In this document: piece after piece, positions 61,019-64,000 of the stretch | How the letters are laid out: each line of letters starts with the position of its first letter | How positions within the stretch are numbered: the stretch's first letter is position 1 | NCBI RefSeq assembly: GCF_032854445.1 | Contig: NC_088304.1 | Location: 35,947,551 to 36,011,550 of the forward strand | DNA: 64,000 bases | Direction: 5' to 3' | Origin: Liolophura sinensis | Lineage: Eukaryota; Mollusca; Polyplacophora; Chitonida; Chitonidae | Made by a program: the position numbers and the translations under genes | The notes under the pieces: model-generated | What the model was told of the DNA's origin: nothing | The model's input: only the letters and a program-made list of their open reading frames with translations | Databases searched by the model: none

Positions 61019-62120
61019 TGGCCACGTAACACCTCCAGGCCTTACAACCGAACACCCAGCAGGTCACTTCAATTGTGCTTTCGGCTTGCCCTAAGCTTTT
61101 GTCTCCTCGGATGGACGTCCATGAGGACAAGCGTGCAATGTCACTGTGTAGCGGTTTGACCAGGTAAACCTGTGACTCAACCAAGCCTGCGTTGGTCAAT
61201 AACAATTGACTAAATGAACGCAGCAGGGTATGCTGTGTACAACACCTCAATATATAGGTGGGTCTCACAGAGAAAATCCATTACTCCAGCAGACTGGGGA
61301 CTGGAGGAAAGAAGAAAAAAAAAACGCCGTTATTTTATTCTTCTCTCCAGAAGAGCCAAAGATGGATATGGTTGCTAATACCGTGTTTGGTTAAGAGCTC
61401 CTGCAAAACACATCTTATCCATAGATATTGACATCCTCTTTCGATGGGTCGGGTTCGGTAAGCATTATGTTTTGGATAGGCGTAAGTCAGTTGGGTCAGG
61501 CATAAAAGAAATAGATAAGCCTCTTTTGTGAGAGACGCCGATAGAAATTATGTGAAACGGCTTATATATATGCTGATTTGTAATGCCACGCAACAAAAGA
61601 CACGAGACACGTTATAGAACCTGCTTTGCACCATGAACATGTGATGGGCGAAAATGTAACATCAACGGCAAAAATGACAACCAATTAAAATTTTCAACCC
61701 CAGAAGCAGAGCTGAATTCTATAATGCGACCCTATTGGTCAGTTAACGATCTTCTATGGTATAAACCATTAGCGAGGAGGTTATATATGGCGTTTTGGAG
61801 TTAGTTTTCTTTATTTAGAAAAACGCTTCCACACAGCCTGAAATATGCTTCTTCGAAAATGTTAAAATCGTTCTACAAATAGTTACATTTTTGTCGCACG
61901 CTAAACTGAAAAATATAACTCTGCATAGATTTAGGCTTGCATTTGTCGTTATAAGATAAGCTCTTTGTTTTTTGACGTATCGGAGAGACTACAAGACGTG
62001 TGAAATTTACGATAATTTATCTTTATCTCGCATTTTGAGCATGCACTGTATTTGCCGATTTGCACAATAACTCAAGAGCCTCTCACCTTACCATGCGATC
62101 TCTTTGAGTTCTAGTATAGC
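61019..62120. other. No gene recognised
   Basis: An 89-codon minus frame at 60999-61268 has no recognisable domain. The remainder is AT-rich and featureless. Confidence 0.4.
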
Positions 62121-62306
62121 CCATACTGCCTTCCTCCCCTGTCTTACATAGAAATGTCTACCAGCAACCTGCGTATGGTGGTAAGTTTCCTCCGGCCTCT
62201 GTCCGACTTTCTCCAACAATATGGCTGGTCGCCTGAATATAAGGGAAACATTCTTGGGTTCGGCGTAAAACACGAATACTGCTACGAATGAAATAAACAA
62301 ATTAAA
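62121..62306 (+). mobile_element. SINE-A, 5'-truncated and diverged
   Basis: 'accagcaacctgcgtatggt', 'tctgtccgactttctccaac', 'cattcttgggttcggcgtaa' and a worn tail. Confidence 0.75.
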
Positions 62307-62803
62307 GTACGTAGCGATATCGCCTTTCGAATCCAACCCCATCTTACCCATAGCCATCCGCGAATCGATTATATTTTCAGCTCCTCGCCACTAATGTTCC
62401 CTATAACCACCGCCATATGCATGCGGTTAGAGTCAATTTGAATATAGCTTGCACAATTAAGCATATAACGAAGTTGGCTTGTGACCAGTGAAGGTATATC
62501 GACGTTTATCCCGAGTCCTCGTTAATTAAAATCTGTCTCAAGGATTCATGAGTTTCATGATGTAGCTTTATCACTTTCTGCAGGCCTTCGACCAAATCTG
62601 TTGCCTTACAACTTTAAGTATGATTTCCAAAAGTGGTCGTTAATTGCCAAACGTTTCGCGCTTACTGTTCGCCAGGTTGCGTGTCAAAGTGTGAATGTAT
62701 ATCAGCAAGGAATAAGAGTGATATGGCCTCAAAAGTCAGAGATCTGTCAACAGATTTTAAGACGTACTGGTGTTATGCGTTGAAAGTGTGATTACATTTA
62801 GTT

Positions 62804-63645
62804 TTTCAATAACCAGATACTGACAACAGATTGTTCACACTTACTGTTCAAGTCCTGCTGTTAGCACAGTTTAACTTTCAATAACCAGATACTGACAACA
62901 GATTGCTCACACTTACTGTTCAAGTCCTGCTGCTAGCACAGTTTAACTTTCAATAACCAGATACTGACAACAGATTGCTCACACTTACTGTTCAAGTCCT
63001 GCTGTTAGCACAGTTTAACTTTCAATAACCAGATACTGACAACAGATTGCTCACACTTACTGTTCAAGTCCTGCTGTTAGCACAGTTTAACTTTCAATAA
63101 CCAGATACTGACAACAGATTGCTCACACTTACTGTTCAAGTCCTGCTGCTAGCACAGTTTAACTTTCAATAACCAGATACTGACAACAGATTGCTCACAC
63201 TTACTGTTCAAGTCCTGCTGTTAGCACAGTTTAACTTTCAATAACCAGATACTGACAACAGATTGCTCACACTTACTGTTCAAGTCCTGCTGCTAGCACA
63301 GTTTAACTTTCAATAACCAGATACTGACAACAGATTGCTCACACTTACTGTTCAAGTCCTGCTGCTAGCACAGTTTAACTTTCAATAACCAGATACTGAC
63401 AACAGATTGCTCACACTTACTGTTCAAGTCCTGCTGCTAGCACAGTTTAACTTTCAATAACCAGATACTGACAACAGATTGCTCACACTTACTGTTCAAG
63501 TCCTGCTGCTAGCACAGTTTAACTTTCAATAACCAGATACTGACAACAGATTGCTCACACTTACTGTTCAAGTCCTGCTACTAGCACAGTTTAACTTTCA
63601 ATAACCAGATACTAACAAAAGATTGTTCACATTTAAACTGTTGTT
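62804..63645. repeat. 72-bp satellite array, 11 full copies
   Basis: 'tttcaataaccagatactga' recurs every 72 bp from 62804 to 63596. Internal copies are almost identical, the main variable site being 'cctgctgtt' versus 'cctgctgct'. The first and last copies share 'attgttcac' where internal ones have 'attgctcac', and the last copy decays. Confidence 0.95.
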
Positions 63646-64000
63646 TACACCCTTCTGTTGTATTTGTCAGCTTGTAAACGTAACAACAATTAGGGTTTCA
63701 AGTGACAGATATTAACAAGCATGTTGACACAGTTTGGTGGACATCGCTTCTGTCATATTTGTCTGCCTGTATTTGCAATCACTGGGTTTAAGAGACTATA
63801 CCGGAGCCCTGGGACAAAAAAATAGTCGATCAGCGTAAAATCAATCGAATGTTTGCTATTACTTTAGAATAGTCCACATAATTACCTTTCACAAAATATC
63901 AGCCTCGTCTGTGCACGTGCTACTGTTCTCAAACACAGCTGATGGCATAGTAACTTTTTCAATAGTTAGGACCATTTTAACAGTATAAATAATGCAGATA
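63646..64000. repeat. Possible diverged outliers of the 72-bp array
   Basis: 'gtttcaagtgacagatatta' (about 63696) and 'agtaactttttcaatagtta' (about 63949) resemble parts of the 72-bp unit, suggesting that an older array extended further right. No gene seen. Confidence 0.35.

Overview
This is a 64 kb stretch of animal nuclear DNA, AT-rich and gene-poor, almost certainly from a marine mollusc. A bivalve is my best guess. The strongest taxonomic clue is the many copies of tRNA-derived SINEs ending in variants of 'cggcgtaaaacaccaatc' followed by (aaat)n, a tail I associate with mollusc genomes. There are no operons, no Shine-Dalgarno sites and no dense ORF packing. Most open frames are either random or created by tandem repeats whose unit length is a multiple of three.

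Only one protein-coding gene can be named with confidence. It lies on the minus strand at 53333-54829 and encodes a 498-residue protein with an N-terminal phosphotyrosine-binding (PTB/PID) fold and a long low-complexity Ser/Pro/Arg tail. It stands out from its surroundings in GC content and in having a long uninterrupted frame. An 81/90-bp VNTR begins about 270 bp past its stop codon. A weaker 47-codon exon-like frame followed by a GTAAGT donor lies 6 kb upstream on the same strand (60809-60949). A dead Tc1-like transposase lies at 26187-26850 on the minus strand.

The rest is repeat landscape. From left to right: SINE-C relic (1.2-1.5 kb); 19-bp array (4.1-4.9 kb); SINE-A tail plus 48-bp array (5.25-6.56 kb); sparse DNA with SINE relics (6.6-16.8 kb); 21-bp array (16.85-17.1 kb); a large related complex of 31/62-bp, 19-bp and 36-bp arrays with a SINE inside (19.7-23.0 kb) and a foldback element (23.0-23.2 kb); a 117-bp duplication hosting a 12-bp array (24.75-25.4 kb); Tc1 relic (26-27 kb); SINE-A (27.9 kb); SINE-B (31.3 and 39.1 kb); a (CA)(TA)(TG) hairpin (39.6 kb); 25-bp array (40.3 kb); two copies of a SINE-A/unknown-head composite (40.9 and 44.5 kb); an old degenerate array (45.5-46.1 kb); more SINE relics; the PTB gene and its VNTR; and a homogeneous 72-bp array at the right end (62.8-63.6 kb).

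I looked for an undescribed system and did not find a convincing multigene one. The most unusual content is the repeat biology. One short core (tacacggattatcatac) recurs, in both orientations and with different periods, over about 4.6 kb. SINEs supply an edge or a start codon to tandem arrays. A composite repeat has a 5' head better conserved than its SINE part. All identity statements are by eye, and no database search was possible.
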